From DASPHG01 sp963748315 (GTDB taxonomy: Bacteria; Actinomycetota; Thermoleophilia; Solirubrobacterales; Thermoleophilaceae), in contig CAVVIK010000006.1 in assembly GCA_963748315.1 (NCBI GenBank), forward strand, positions 1,054,001-1,118,000: 64,000 bases of DNA, read 5' to 3'. Each line of letters starts with the position of its first letter. Position 1 is the stretch's first letter. Shown here in pieces: positions 51,255-60,532 of this stretch. The translations under genes were made by a program, and so were the position numbers. Under the pieces are notes generated by a model. The model saw only the letters and a program-made list of their open reading frames with translations. It made no database searches and was not told where the DNA came from.

Positions 51255-52780
51255 CGCGGCACGAGGACCTCGTACCAGCCGAAGCGCGAGTCGACCTCGT
51301 ACGCGCGCTCGAGGTACTCGTCGAGCAGTCGCGACCCCGACGGCTCTCCGCGCAGGTTGTCCTCTCGGCGCACGGTCGTCGGGTGGTTCCAGCGCACGAC
51401 GGCCAGCGGGTGCTCATCCTCCAGCGCGGCGACCACGTCCCGCTGGGCATCGGCGCTGGTCAATAGATCGAAGTCGCTGTCGAGCACCGTCGGGCGCTGC
51501 GCGAGGTAGGGGAAGAGGGGGTTGCCGATTCGGACCAGGTCGGACCGGCGCGTCACGACGTGGATCGGCTCGCCCGGTGGAACGAGCTCCTGCACCCTCC
51601 GGACTGCCTGCGGCAGCGCGCGGGCCTCGATCGGCTCGGCGTCGACACCGTCGGCGATCGCGAGATCCACCGGCTCGAGGTCAGGCGGCGAGAACAGTGC
51701 CGACAGCCGGTTGGCCGTCCCCGCGGAGGCGATCAGGACGAGCAGCGCGAGGCTGATCCCGGTCGTCGCCAGCCGGACGCGCCCGCTCGGCAGCCGCAGA
51801 GCCCATGCGGCGGACGCGGCGAGCGCGACGGCGAGCGCGACCCTGAGCGGCGTCTCGTGGAACGGGTCGGTTCTCGACAGCAGGTATTGCACGAACCCGA
51901 TCGCGAGCACGACCCAGCCCGCCCAGCGCCACGGCGCGACGCGCTCGCGCACCCAGCGGGCGACGGCGATCGCCGCGGCGACGACGGTCCCCACGACCAG
52001 GATCAGCGGGATGTAGAAGTCGAGGAGATCCTTGAGCTCGCTCGGCGAGCCGAAGCCGCCGTCGTAGGAGAACGGGAATGGCAGCGTCCAGTACTCGCGC
52101 TCGCGCAGCGACTTGGCTACGAGGTCCTCCCACGCGTCGCCGGGCCCCGCGGCGGCGAAGAACGGCAGGTATACGACCACGACGGTCGCGCCCAACGCGC
52201 CGAGGTATCCGAGCAGGCGCCCGCGCCGCTCGGCCGGACGCAAAGCCACCGCCACGACGCACGCCGCCGCCGCGTACGCGCCGAAGTCGAGTCGCCACGC
52301 GGCGGCCGCGCCCGTCAGCACGCCGGCCAGCGCGGCGTAGCGCGGGCTCGCCAGCTCGGATGTCGCGACCGCGACGGCGACCAGCGCGAACAGCAGCGCG
52401 AGCGGGAACGGGTTCGCGCTCAGCGGCTGGGCCATCGCCGTCGCGGCCGTGAGCCATGCGAGCAGCGCGATCGGCATCGGCGCCTCGCGCCTCGCGACCT
52501 CGAACACGACGAGCGAAACCGCGACGTCGATCAGCAGGCGCACGATGCGCCATACCAAGAGCGACGGCCCGAACAGCTCCTGCAGCCCGGCGAGCAGGAA
52601 CGGCTGCCCGGGGCCGTACGGATACAGGTAGTCGCGATACGGCAGCTGCCCGTCGGCGATCCGATCGGCGGCCTGGAGGATCAGGCCCTCGTCGAAGGGG
52701 TCGATGCCGCGCAGCAAGGAGAACCCGCAGATGAGGGCCGCGAGCGCGGCGAGCACCGCGTACGTCCGCGGGGACGCCAC
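51251..52780 (-). CDS. GT-C type membrane glycosyltransferase-like protein
   Basis: A 509-residue protein with 10-12 hydrophobic segments and the arrangement of GT39/ArnT-like transferases that use polyprenyl-linked sugars. An acidic first external loop (GIDPFDEGLILQAADRIADG, then LPYRDYLYPYGPGQPFLLAG) carries the Asp residues expected near the catalytic site. The last about 140 residues form an extracytoplasmic soluble domain (VRRVQELVPPGEPIHVVTRR, SRFGWYEVLV). GTG 52780 is chosen because the first helix starts right after it. It is divergent from the O-antigen-ligase-like gene, with 19 bases between starts. Confidence 0.75.
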   Translation of the reverse strand: MASPRTYAVLAALAALICGFSLLRGIDPFDEGLILQAADRIADGQLPYRDYLYPYGPGQPFLLAGLQELFGPSLLVWRIVRLLIDVAVSLVVFEVARREAPMPIALLAWLTAATAMAQPLSANPFPLALLFALVAVAVATSELASPRYAALAGVLTGAAAAWRLDFGAYAAAACVVAVALRPAERRGRLLGYLGALGATVVVVYLPFFAAAGPGDAWEDLVAKSLREREYWTLPFPFSYDGGFGSPSELKDLLDFYIPLILVVGTVVAAAIAVARWVRERVAPWRWAGWVVLAIGFVQYLLSRTDPFHETPLRVALAVALAASAAWALRLPSGRVRLATTGISLALLVLIASAGTANRLSALFSPPDLEPVDLAIADGVDAEPIEARALPQAVRRVQELVPPGEPIHVVTRRSDLVRIGNPLFPYLAQRPTVLDSDFDLLTSADAQRDVVAALEDEHPLAVVRWNHPTTVRREDNLRGEPSGSRLLDEYLERAYEVDSRFGWYEVLVPR

Positions 52781-52799
52781 GCCTGGCAATATCGCAAAA

Positions 52800-54263
52800 G
52801 TGCCGCAGATCGCTCGACCACCGGCTCGGGCCGCGTGCGTCGCCGCGTCGGGCGTGCTCGTGGCCGGCATCGCCGTGCTCGCGTTCGACTCGGGCGGGTA
52901 CTACGAGGACGCCCGCTCGATCGCGGGTGTGGCCGCGTGGGTGCTCTTCGCCCTGCTCGCCGTCGTGCTGCCGCGGGAGCGGCTCAGGCTCGGCTGGGAG
53001 CCGCTCATCGCGCTCGCCGGCCTCGCCCTGCTGACAGCATGGACGGCGATCGCGAAGTCGTGGTCCCCGCTTCCTGACGTCGCCGCGGACGACGTGGAGC
53101 GGCTCGTCGCCTACGTCGGGGCGTTCGGCGCTGCGGTGCTCGCGTGCACCGAGCCCGTGGTGCGCAGGTGGATCGGGCCCGCGCTGGCGCTCGTGGCCGT
53201 CGTCGTCGTCGGCTATGGGCTCTCCGAACGCTTCCTCCCGGGCCTGCTCGAGTTCGAGGAGTCGCGCGCCGCCGTCGGGCGCCTCGCCCAGCCGCTCACG
53301 TACTGGAACGCGATGGGCGCGCTGGCGGCGATCGGGCTGGTCCTCGCCGTGCGGATGGCCGCCGACCCGGCGCGCCGGTGGATGCGCGTCGCGGCGGCTG
53401 CGCGCGACGCCGCTGCTCGGCCTCGGCGTGTACCTCTCCTTCTCGCGTGCCGCGATCGCGGCAGTGGTGCTCGGCGTGACGGTCCTGTCTCGTGCTCACA
53501 CCGCTCAGGGGGCAGGTAGTCGCCGCTGTCATCGCACTGCTCGGCGGAGTCGCCGCTGCGGTCCTCGTCACGCGATTCCCGGCGGTCGAAAGTCTCGACT
53601 CCGGGACGCGACGCGGAGCGCGAGGGGCTCGAGATGCTGCTGATCACCTGCGCCCTGTGCATCGCGGCGGGCATCGCGGCCCACGTGATGGGCGCCGGCG
53701 CCGAGCGCGACACGGTGTCGCGGGCGCGCCGGAGGGTGGTCGGCGCCGTGCTCGCCCTGGTCGTCCTGATCCCCGTGATCGGCGCGCCGCTCGCGCTCGA
53801 GGCGGGCGACGCGCCGGACCGGGGTGCGGAGGCGAGCCGGCTCAGCTCGATCGGTAGCAACCGCTACGAGTACTGGCGGGTCGCGCTCGAGTCGATCCCC
53901 GACCATCCCGTCAAGGGGGTCGGGCCCGGTGGCTTCCACGTCGTCTGGATGCGTGAGCGGCCGATCGACGAGGCGCCCCACGACGCGCACTCGCTGCAGC
54001 TCGAGACGGCGATGGAGCTCGGGCTGACGGGCCTCGTGCTGCTGATGGTCGCCGCCGGGGCGGTGGTCGCCGCCGGGGTCGGTGCGTTGCGCCGTCGCCC
54101 GGCCGCTGTCGGAAGCACCGTGGCGGCGATCGTGGCGTGGGGGACGACGACGTCGGTCGACTGGATTTGGGAGATGCCCGCGCTCGCCCTGATCGGGCTG
54201 TTGCTCAGCGCTGTGGTTCTAGGTGAGGCGCGAGCGGCGCGGGAGTCCGAAGCCGCGGGTTGA
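52800..54263 (+). CDS. O-antigen ligase/polymerase-like protein (frameshifts near 53398, 53490, 53608)
   Basis: About 487 residues over four pieces. The first has the GTG 52800 start, many hydrophobic helices and QPLTYWNAMGALAAIGLVLA. The second has LLGLGVYLSFSRAAIAAVVL, a Wzy_C hallmark. The third is LTPLRGQVVAAVIALLGGVA. The fourth has GSNRYEYWRVALESIPDHPV and GVGPGGFHVVWM, the conserved periplasmic loop of WaaL/Wzy enzymes, and closing helices. It joins or polymerises repeat units of the surface polysaccharide outside the membrane. The conserved order across three single-base breaks argues for sequence errors. The end overlaps the convergent gene by 59 bases. Confidence 0.8.
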
Positions 54264-54660
54264 GCTCGCGGGCGTGCGCGAGCGCCTCCCGCGCCCCGTC
54301 GGCGTCCGTGGGCCCGAGCGCCACCGCGAGCGTCGCCCACGCGATGTAGTTGTCGGGCTCGATCTCCGTGCTCTCGCGCGCCAGGTCCACCGCCAGCGGC
54401 GCCAACTGTGGACGGCGGTCGCTCGCCTGCCGGATGGTCTCGGCCGCGGCGAGCAGCCCGGTGGCGCCCTCACAGTCGCGGCGCAGGTCGTCGATCGCGG
54501 GCTCCAGCCCCGCGAGTGGCGCGAAGCCGCCGGACGTGGCGAACACGCGCGTGTGCGCGGCGTTGCAGGCGGCATCCGAGTCCCTGCTCGCGAGCAGGAA
54601 GTAGGAGGCGCCGACGGCCAGGATCACGACGGCGGCGCGAAGCGCGGTCGTCACACTCAC
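54205..54660 (-). CDS. Hypothetical protein with one membrane helix and TPR-like tail
   Basis: A 151-residue protein from GTG 54660. A membrane anchor covers about 5-22 (ALRAAVVILAVGASYFLLAS). Two cysteines follow (DAACNAAH, RRDCEGA), and the helical C-terminal half (STEIEPDNYIAWATLAVALG, DADGAREALAHARELNPRL) looks like one or two TPR repeats, as found in proteins that follow Wzy-like ligases. It overlaps the ligase gene 3' end by 59 bases on the opposite strand and is divergent from the AftD-like gene. Function unknown; a helper of polysaccharide assembly is possible. Confidence 0.6.
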   Translation of the reverse strand: MSVTTALRAAVVILAVGASYFLLASRDSDAACNAAHTRVFATSGGFAPLAGLEPAIDDLRRDCEGATGLLAAAETIRQASDRRPQLAPLAVDLARESTEIEPDNYIAWATLAVALGPTDADGAREALAHARELNPRLRTPAPLAPHLEPQR

Positions 54661-54688
54661 GCGGGCGGAGGGTACCCTCCCGCCCGCC

Positions 54689-57600
54689 TTGCGCGCCGCC
54701 AAACGCATCCCGCTCGGGCTCGGTGCGGCGTCGTTCGCGATTGCTTTTCTCCAACGGCCCGGCCAGGCCACGTCCGACACGAAGATCGACCTGCATGTCG
54801 ACCCGGCGGGCTTCCTCGGCGACGTCGCGTCGCTGTGGTCGGCGACCGGGGACCTGGGGCACGTGCAGGGTGGCCAGTACGCGGGCTATCTGCTGCCCAT
54901 GGGCCCGTTCTTCGCCTTGGGGGACGCGCTGGGGCTCTCGGAATGGGTGATCCACAGGCTCTGGCTCGGGCTCGTGCTCGCGCTGGCGGCGTGGGGGATG
55001 GTCCGCCTCGTCGACGAGCTCTACTCGCGCGAGCGTGGCGTCGCGCACGTCGTCGCCGGGGCGGTGATCCTGCTGAACCCCTACGTCGTCACGTTTGCGA
55101 ACCGCACGAGCGTCACGCTGCTCGGCTACGCGGCGCTCCCGTGGCTCCTGTACGCCACCGCGCGCGGGGTGCGCAGCGGCGGTGGATGGTGGTGGCCCGT
55201 TCTCTTCGCGCTCGTGGTCGCGCTGAGCGGCGGCGGCATCAACGCGGCGGTCACGGCCTTCGTGCTGATCGGGCCGCTGCTCCTGCTCGCGTACATGTGG
55301 CGCGTCCTCGGCGTGCCCGGCCGCGCGATCGGGGGATTCGCGTGGCGCGCCGCCGTCGCGGTGCTGGCCACGTCGCTCTGGTGGCTCGTGCCGGTGGGGC
55401 TCCACGCTGCGTACGGGCTCGACTTCCTGCCCTTCACGGAGTCGCCCGGTGCGATCTGGGGCAGCACCAGCCTGTCCGAGAGCCTGCGCCTGATGGGGTA
55501 CTGGATCTCGTACCTCGGTGTCGGCTACGGCCCCGAGCCGGTCCCGTACTTCACGAACGTCGAGCCGCTCCTCTTCAGTGCTCCGGTCGTCGCCGCGACG
55601 CTGCTCGTGCCGGCGCTTGCGCTCGCCGGCCTCCGCTGGACCGCGCGGCGCGCGTACGCGCCGTTCTTCCTGCTCCTGCTCCTGGTCGGCCTCCTCGTCA
55701 TGAGCCTCGGGTTCCCGGAGGGCACTCCGCTGCGGCGCGCTTGTGAACGGCACGTACGACGAGATCGACCTCGTCCAGTTCCTGCGCACGACCTACAAGG
55801 CAGGGCCGCTGGTCGCCGTATCGCTCGCGTGGCTGGCGGGCACGGCCGCCGCGGCAGCATGGCCGCGGCTGCGCGGCCGCGTGCTCCGGCTGGCCGCAGT
55901 CGGCGCGGCCGCCGGCCTGCTCGTGCTGAGCAGCTGGCCGCTCGCCACCGGCCGCGGAATCGACGAGCTGGTGGCGTGGGATCGGATCCCGGGACCGTGG
56001 GAGGACGCGGCGAGTGACCTCGACGACGAGCTTCCGCCCGCGACGCGCGGTGTCGTGTTGCCCGGGCAGCTGTACGCGTTCTATGACTGGGGCGCGACGA
56101 TCGACCCCGTCCTGCCCGCTTTGACGGACCGGCCGGTCGCGGTCGCGAACGTGCCGCCGTACTCGGACCTGCGCGCCGTCGACCTGCTGTGGACGGTCGA
56201 CGCGCTCGTGCGCCAGCGGCGGCTCGTGCCCGGCCAGCTCCAGCCGCTGCTCGAGCTGATGGGCGCCGCCTCTGTCGTGACGGGCACCGACGACGACGCA
56301 AACCGCAGCGGCGCACCCGAGCCCGCGGCGGCAGCCGCCGAGCTCGCCGAACAGGGGCTCGGCGACCCAGTGCGGTCCTACGGCGCGCCCACGTGGTTCG
56401 CGCCGCCGGCCGAGGACGCGACCGCCGCCGCGCTGCTGCCGCAAGTGCGCCGCTATGACCTCGCGGGCGCGCGGCAAATCGTCCGGGTCGAGTCGATCGC
56501 CGGTGCGACGGTCGTGGACGGCTCCGCGGACGGAGTTGCCAACGCCGCGGCGTTCGGGCGCCTTCCGCGCGCGGCGCCGATTCTGTACGCGGCCGACCGC
56601 ACCGACGCCGAGCTGCAGGACGCGGCCGCGAGCGGCGCGTCGTTCGTCGTCACCGACACGAACCGCAAGCGCGTCCTCGTGCCGTCGCGGCCGCGGCAGA
56701 ACGTCGGCGCCACGCTCACCGCGTCCGAGGACTTCCCGGAGAACGCGACCGTCCTGGATCCGTTCCCCGACTCGGGCGACGAGGCACAGACACTCGCGGT
56801 CCTGGACGGCGCGCGCAGCGTGAGCGCTCCGTTTGCGCCCGGCTATCCGCAGTTCCCCGAGCACCGGCCGTACGCGGCGGTTGACGGAAACCCGGACACC
56901 TACTGGCTCGCGGACTCGCACGTGCAGCGGCGCCGGCACAGGCTCGAGGTGCGGCTGGACGAACCGCGCGACATCCCGTACGTCGATCTCCTCCCGGAGC
57001 GCACGGGGCTCACCGACGTGACGGCGGTCTCGATCAACGGCCGCCGCTTCGACATCAAGCCGGGCGGAAACCGCCTTCCCGTTGACCTGGACGAGACGGA
57101 TTCCCTGACCGTGCGGATCGCCGCCGTGCGGCGGCCCGAGGGATACGCGCGCGGCCCGGGCGCGATCGCCGAGCTGCGCATCCCGGGCGTCCGGATCCGC
57201 GAGCACCTGCGGCCGCCGACGCGCATCGAGGACGCGCTGCGTGCCGGCGGCGTCGCGGACGTGCCGCTCACCTACCTGTTCTCTCGCACGAGCGGTGACG
57301 ACCCGTTCCGGCGGTCACCGGGCGTCCCGCCGGCCTGGCGCGGAGCCGGCCTCGAGGACACGCCGGTCGAGTTCGGCCTGGTCGCGCGCCCGGGCGACGG
57401 CGAGCGCCGGCTCGCACGCACGATCGACCCTCCGTCCGCGCGCGGTTACCGCGTGCGCGCGTGGCTCGCGCTCGCTCCGGGTGCGCCCGACCCCGCGCTC
57501 GACCGCCTCGTGGGCACCGCGGGCCGGGCGCGCTTCAAGTCGTCCGGGCGGCTGCACGGCCTCGCGCGCTACCGCGCGTCGCGTGCCTTCGACGGCGACC

Positions 57601-58887
57601 CGGCCACCGCGTGGGCGATGAACTTCGACCCTGGCACCGATCACCCGACGCTCAGCTGGCGGCACGGACCGCACACCCCGGTGCGGACGCTGCGGCTGAA
57701 GAAGGCGCCCGGCCTGCCCTTGCCCACGACGGTCGGGGTCAGTGCGGTACGGGGGCGGTTCTTTGGCCCGCTGTCGGTGGGCGCGGACGGCACGGTCCGG
57801 CTGCCGCGCGCCGTGAGCGCGCGCGCAATGAGCATCATCGCGGCGGCGATCCCGCCGGACGCGAGCGTGGTCGGGATCGGCGAGGTGCGCGGTGCGGGCG
57901 TGCCGCGCGCGCCCGCAGAGGGCGCCCGGCGAGTGCGCGCGCACTGCGGCGACGCGTGGGTCGACTCCGCGGGCGGGCGGTTGCCGCTGCGCCCGCGGGG
58001 CGCGGTCGCCGCCCTCGAGAACGGGCAACCGCTGCGCGCGACGTCGTGCGGCGGCGCGCTCGGGCTGCCCGCCGGACGCCAGAACCTGAGCACCGGCGGC
58101 GGGCTGTTCGCGGTCGAGCACCTGATGCTCGAGTCCCCGGGCAACGGGCAACGGGCAACGGGCAACGCGGGCCGCGTCCTGGACCTGGGCGACGCAGGCC
58201 GCAGCAGCCGCGACGGCGTCCGCGTCGCGCTCAACGAGCCCGCCTGGCTCGTCCTCGGCGAGGCGTACAACCGCGGCTGGCGCGCGTGGTGCGACGACCG
58301 CTCGCTCGGAGAGCCGGAGCCAATCGACGGGTACGCGAACGGCTGGCAGGCGCCCGCCGACTGCCGCGACGTCCGGTTCGCGTTCGCGCCGCAGCGATTC
58401 GTCATCGCCGGTTACATCGGCTCGGGCGCACTTCTCGTGATCGCGGTGCTGCTGCTTCTCCTCACGCGCCCGCGCGCACCCAAATGGCATGTCGGCGCGG
58501 AGCTCGCGCGGCTTCCATCGACCCGTCGGTTCGCGCCGGTGGCGGCGGTACTAATCGCCTTGGCGGCGGCAGCCGTCGTCGCGGGGCTGTTCGGCCTCCG
58601 CGCCGGTGCGGTGGCGGCGCCTGTGCTCGCGCTCCTCCTCTGGCGTGGAGCCGGTGTGCCGCTGCTTTTCGCGGCGGCGGGCTTCCTCCTCGGTCGTGGT
58701 CGTCCCGCTGCTCTACCTCGTGTTCCCGGTCGAGAACCGCAACGGGTTCAACCCCGCGTACTCCGTCGAGAACGTCGAGGCGCACTGGGTCGTGGTGGCG
58801 GCGTGGGTGCTGCTCGCCGTTGCGCTGTGGCGGATCCTCAGTACGGCCAGTCGCCGCGGCGCAGGCGCAGGACGGTCAGGACCTTGA
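54689..58887 (+). CDS. AftD-like alpha-(1->3)-arabinofuranosyltransferase (DUF3367), frameshifts near 55735 and 58690
   Basis: About 1,400 residues, the size of mycobacterial AftD. The N-terminal third is a GT-C membrane domain (DTKIDLHVDPAGFLGDVASL external loop with acidic residues, NPYVVTFANRTSVTLLGYAA, SLWWLVPVGLHAAYGLDFLP). One shift near 55735 separates it from LVNGTYDEIDLVQFLRTTYK. A long extracytoplasmic part follows, containing two discoidin/F5-8-like beta domains (EHRPYAAVDGNPDTYWLAD; RASRAFDGDPATAWAMN), then GEAYNRGWRAW and final helices. A second shift near 58690 precedes the last helices (VVAAWVLLAVALWRILS). It probably transfers arabinofuranose or a related residue to the wall polysaccharide. 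Codons include a GGGCAAC repeat at 58139. TTG start 54689. Confidence 0.8.
58139..58166. repeat. Four-copy heptamer tandem repeat (GGGCAAC)
   Basis: Exactly four GGGCAAC units, 28 bp, inside the AftD-like gene, read as GNGQRATGN. The block is identical, in gene-sense orientation and copy number, to 36131-36158. Confidence 0.9.
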
Positions 58888-59551
58888 TCACCACGTTGCG
58901 CGCGAACCAGGGGAGCTGGGCGCACTGCCGCATCGCGTTCCGCACCCGCGCTGTCCCGCTGACCGGGGCGCGCGTGTACTCGGCGAGCGAGCCGGTCCTG
59001 CCCTCGTAGCGGAAGCTCCGTCCGAGGACGAGCAGGCGGGCGATCGCGAGCGTGACGCCGATCGACGAGAACGAGTCGTGCACGAGCATACGGCCGTCCG
59101 CGCGCACCCGCGCTCCCCAGCGGGCGAGATCGTCGCGCGCCGGGCCGTAGCGGTGCGCGCCGTCCACGTAGAGCAGGTCGACCTCACCCGGCACCTCCGC
59201 GAGCGCGTCCTGCGACGGAAGCCGGACGTGCCGCACGCGCCCCGTGACGCCCGCGCGGTCCAGGTTGGCGCGGAACGCGGCGTTGTCACGCTCGCCCTCA
59301 TGCGCCGTTCCCTCGATCTGCTGCGGCCCGCGGTCGTTCCCTGCGTGCGGGTCGATCGCGAGCAGCTGGGCGCCGGCAGGGGCCGCCATCGCGAGCACGA
59401 TCGCCGATCGCCCCCGGTAGCTGCCGATCTCGACGACGCGCGCGGCCGGGCCGAGCTCCTGCGCCCGCTCCCACAACCGGGTCGCCTGCGCGGGGGTGAG
59501 CCAGCCCTCGACGTCCGCGACCGCGGCGAGCGCGTCCTCGACCGTCGCCAT
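58838..59551 (-). CDS. Class I SAM-dependent methyltransferase (FkbM/CmcI-like)
   Basis: A 237-residue methyltransferase. The SAM motif is VVEIGSYRGRSAIVLAMAA with LLAIDPHAGND as the acidic second strand. VDLLYVDGAHRYGPARDDLA, a metal-site-like segment, and MLVHDSFSSIG match the Methyltransf_24/CmcI group that O-methylates sugars or natural products. The start at ATG 59551 overlaps the upstream GT2 stop by one base, so it probably methylates a sugar of the same polymer (inference). The 3' end overlaps the convergent AftD-like gene by 50 bases. Confidence 0.82.
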   Translation of the reverse strand: MATVEDALAAVADVEGWLTPAQATRLWERAQELGPAARVVEIGSYRGRSAIVLAMAAPAGAQLLAIDPHAGNDRGPQQIEGTAHEGERDNAAFRANLDRAGVTGRVRHVRLPSQDALAEVPGEVDLLYVDGAHRYGPARDDLARWGARVRADGRMLVHDSFSSIGVTLAIARLLVLGRSFRYEGRTGSLAEYTRAPVSGTARVRNAMRQCAQLPWFARNVVIKVLTVLRLRRGDWPY

Positions 59552-60507
59552 CAGTCGCGCGCCGGCGCGCCGCGGATGACCTCGGCCGCCACATACAGCG
59601 GGCGCCTGAGCACCTGCTCGTGCACGCGCGCCATGTAGCGCCCAAGGATGCCGACGCTGATGAGCTGCACTCCGCCCAGGAAGAGCAGCGTGACGAGGAT
59701 CCAGACCGAGATGCTCGCATTCACGACGCCGAACACGGCGAGCAGCGCGAGCACGAGCGCCCCGGCGGCGCTCAGCGCCGCGACGAACAGCCCGAACAGC
59801 GTCGCGAGGCCGAGCGGGACGTCCGAGAACGAGGCGAAGGCCTCGGCCGCGAGCCGGAGCAGATCCGGATACGAGGCGCCGCGGCCCGAGCGCCGGCCCG
59901 CACGGCGGTAATCGATCGGCACCTGTTCGTAGCCGACCCACGCGACCATGCCGCGCAGGAAGCGGCGGCGCTCGGGCATCGCCCGAATGGTGTCCACGAC
60001 GCGGCGCGACATCAGGCGGAAGTCCCCGGCCTGGCCCTGGTACGGCACGCGCGCGAGCCGGCGCATCAGGCCGTAGAACGCGGTGGCGAGCACGCGCTTC
60101 ATGCGGCTCTCGTCGGAGCCGATCCGGCGTGCGTAGACGACGTCGGCGCCGTCGCGCGCCGTCGCGAGCATGTCGGGAATCAGCTCCGGCGGATCCTGGA
60201 GGTCGGCATGCATGAGCACGACGTAGTCGCCCTCGGCGTGATCGACGCCCGCCGACATCGCGATCTCCATCCCGAAGTTGCGCGACAGCCGCACCAGCAC
60301 GATGCCCGGCTGGCTGCGCGCCCAGTCCGCGATCAGCTCAGCCGAGCCGTCCGTCGAGCCGTCGTCCACGAACACCAGCTCGATGTCCGCGTCGAGGTTT
60401 GCGAGCGCCGAGTCGAGCCGCTCGCGGAGAGTCGGCAGCGTCTCCATCTCGTCGAGAACCGGGATGACGACCGACACGAGTGTGCGGGTCGGCTGGTGCG
60501 CTGACAC
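59551..60507 (-). CDS. Polyprenyl-phosphate glycosyltransferase, GT2 (DPM1/GtrB-like)
   Basis: A 318-residue membrane enzyme that makes polyprenyl-phosphate sugars as donors for GT-C transferases. The GT-A domain has LVSVVIPVLDEMETLPTLRE, ELVFVDDGSTDGS, VVLMHADLQDPPELIP (DxD site) and FRLMSRRVVDTIRAMPERRR. Two C-terminal membrane helices (LATLFGLFVAALSAAGALVL; ISVWILVTLLFLGGVQLISVG) are GtrB-like. It would supply the lipid-linked sugar used by the GT-C, AftD-like or YfhO proteins nearby. It is divergent from the YfhO gene with 25 bases between starts. Confidence 0.92.
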   Translation of the reverse strand: MSAHQPTRTLVSVVIPVLDEMETLPTLRERLDSALANLDADIELVFVDDGSTDGSAELIADWARSQPGIVLVRLSRNFGMEIAMSAGVDHAEGDYVVLMHADLQDPPELIPDMLATARDGADVVYARRIGSDESRMKRVLATAFYGLMRRLARVPYQGQAGDFRLMSRRVVDTIRAMPERRRFLRGMVAWVGYEQVPIDYRRAGRRSGRGASYPDLLRLAAEAFASFSDVPLGLATLFGLFVAALSAAGALVLALLAVFGVVNASISVWILVTLLFLGGVQLISVGILGRYMARVHEQVLRRPLYVAAEVIRGAPARD

Positions 60508-60532
60508 TCGGGCAAACTAGCGCAGCGTTCGT

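Noticed and set aside
55698..57206. 502-codon minus-strand frame within the AftD-like gene
   Set aside because: Arg/Val/Asp-rich antisense shadow; the plus-strand frame has discoidin-like domains and membrane helices.
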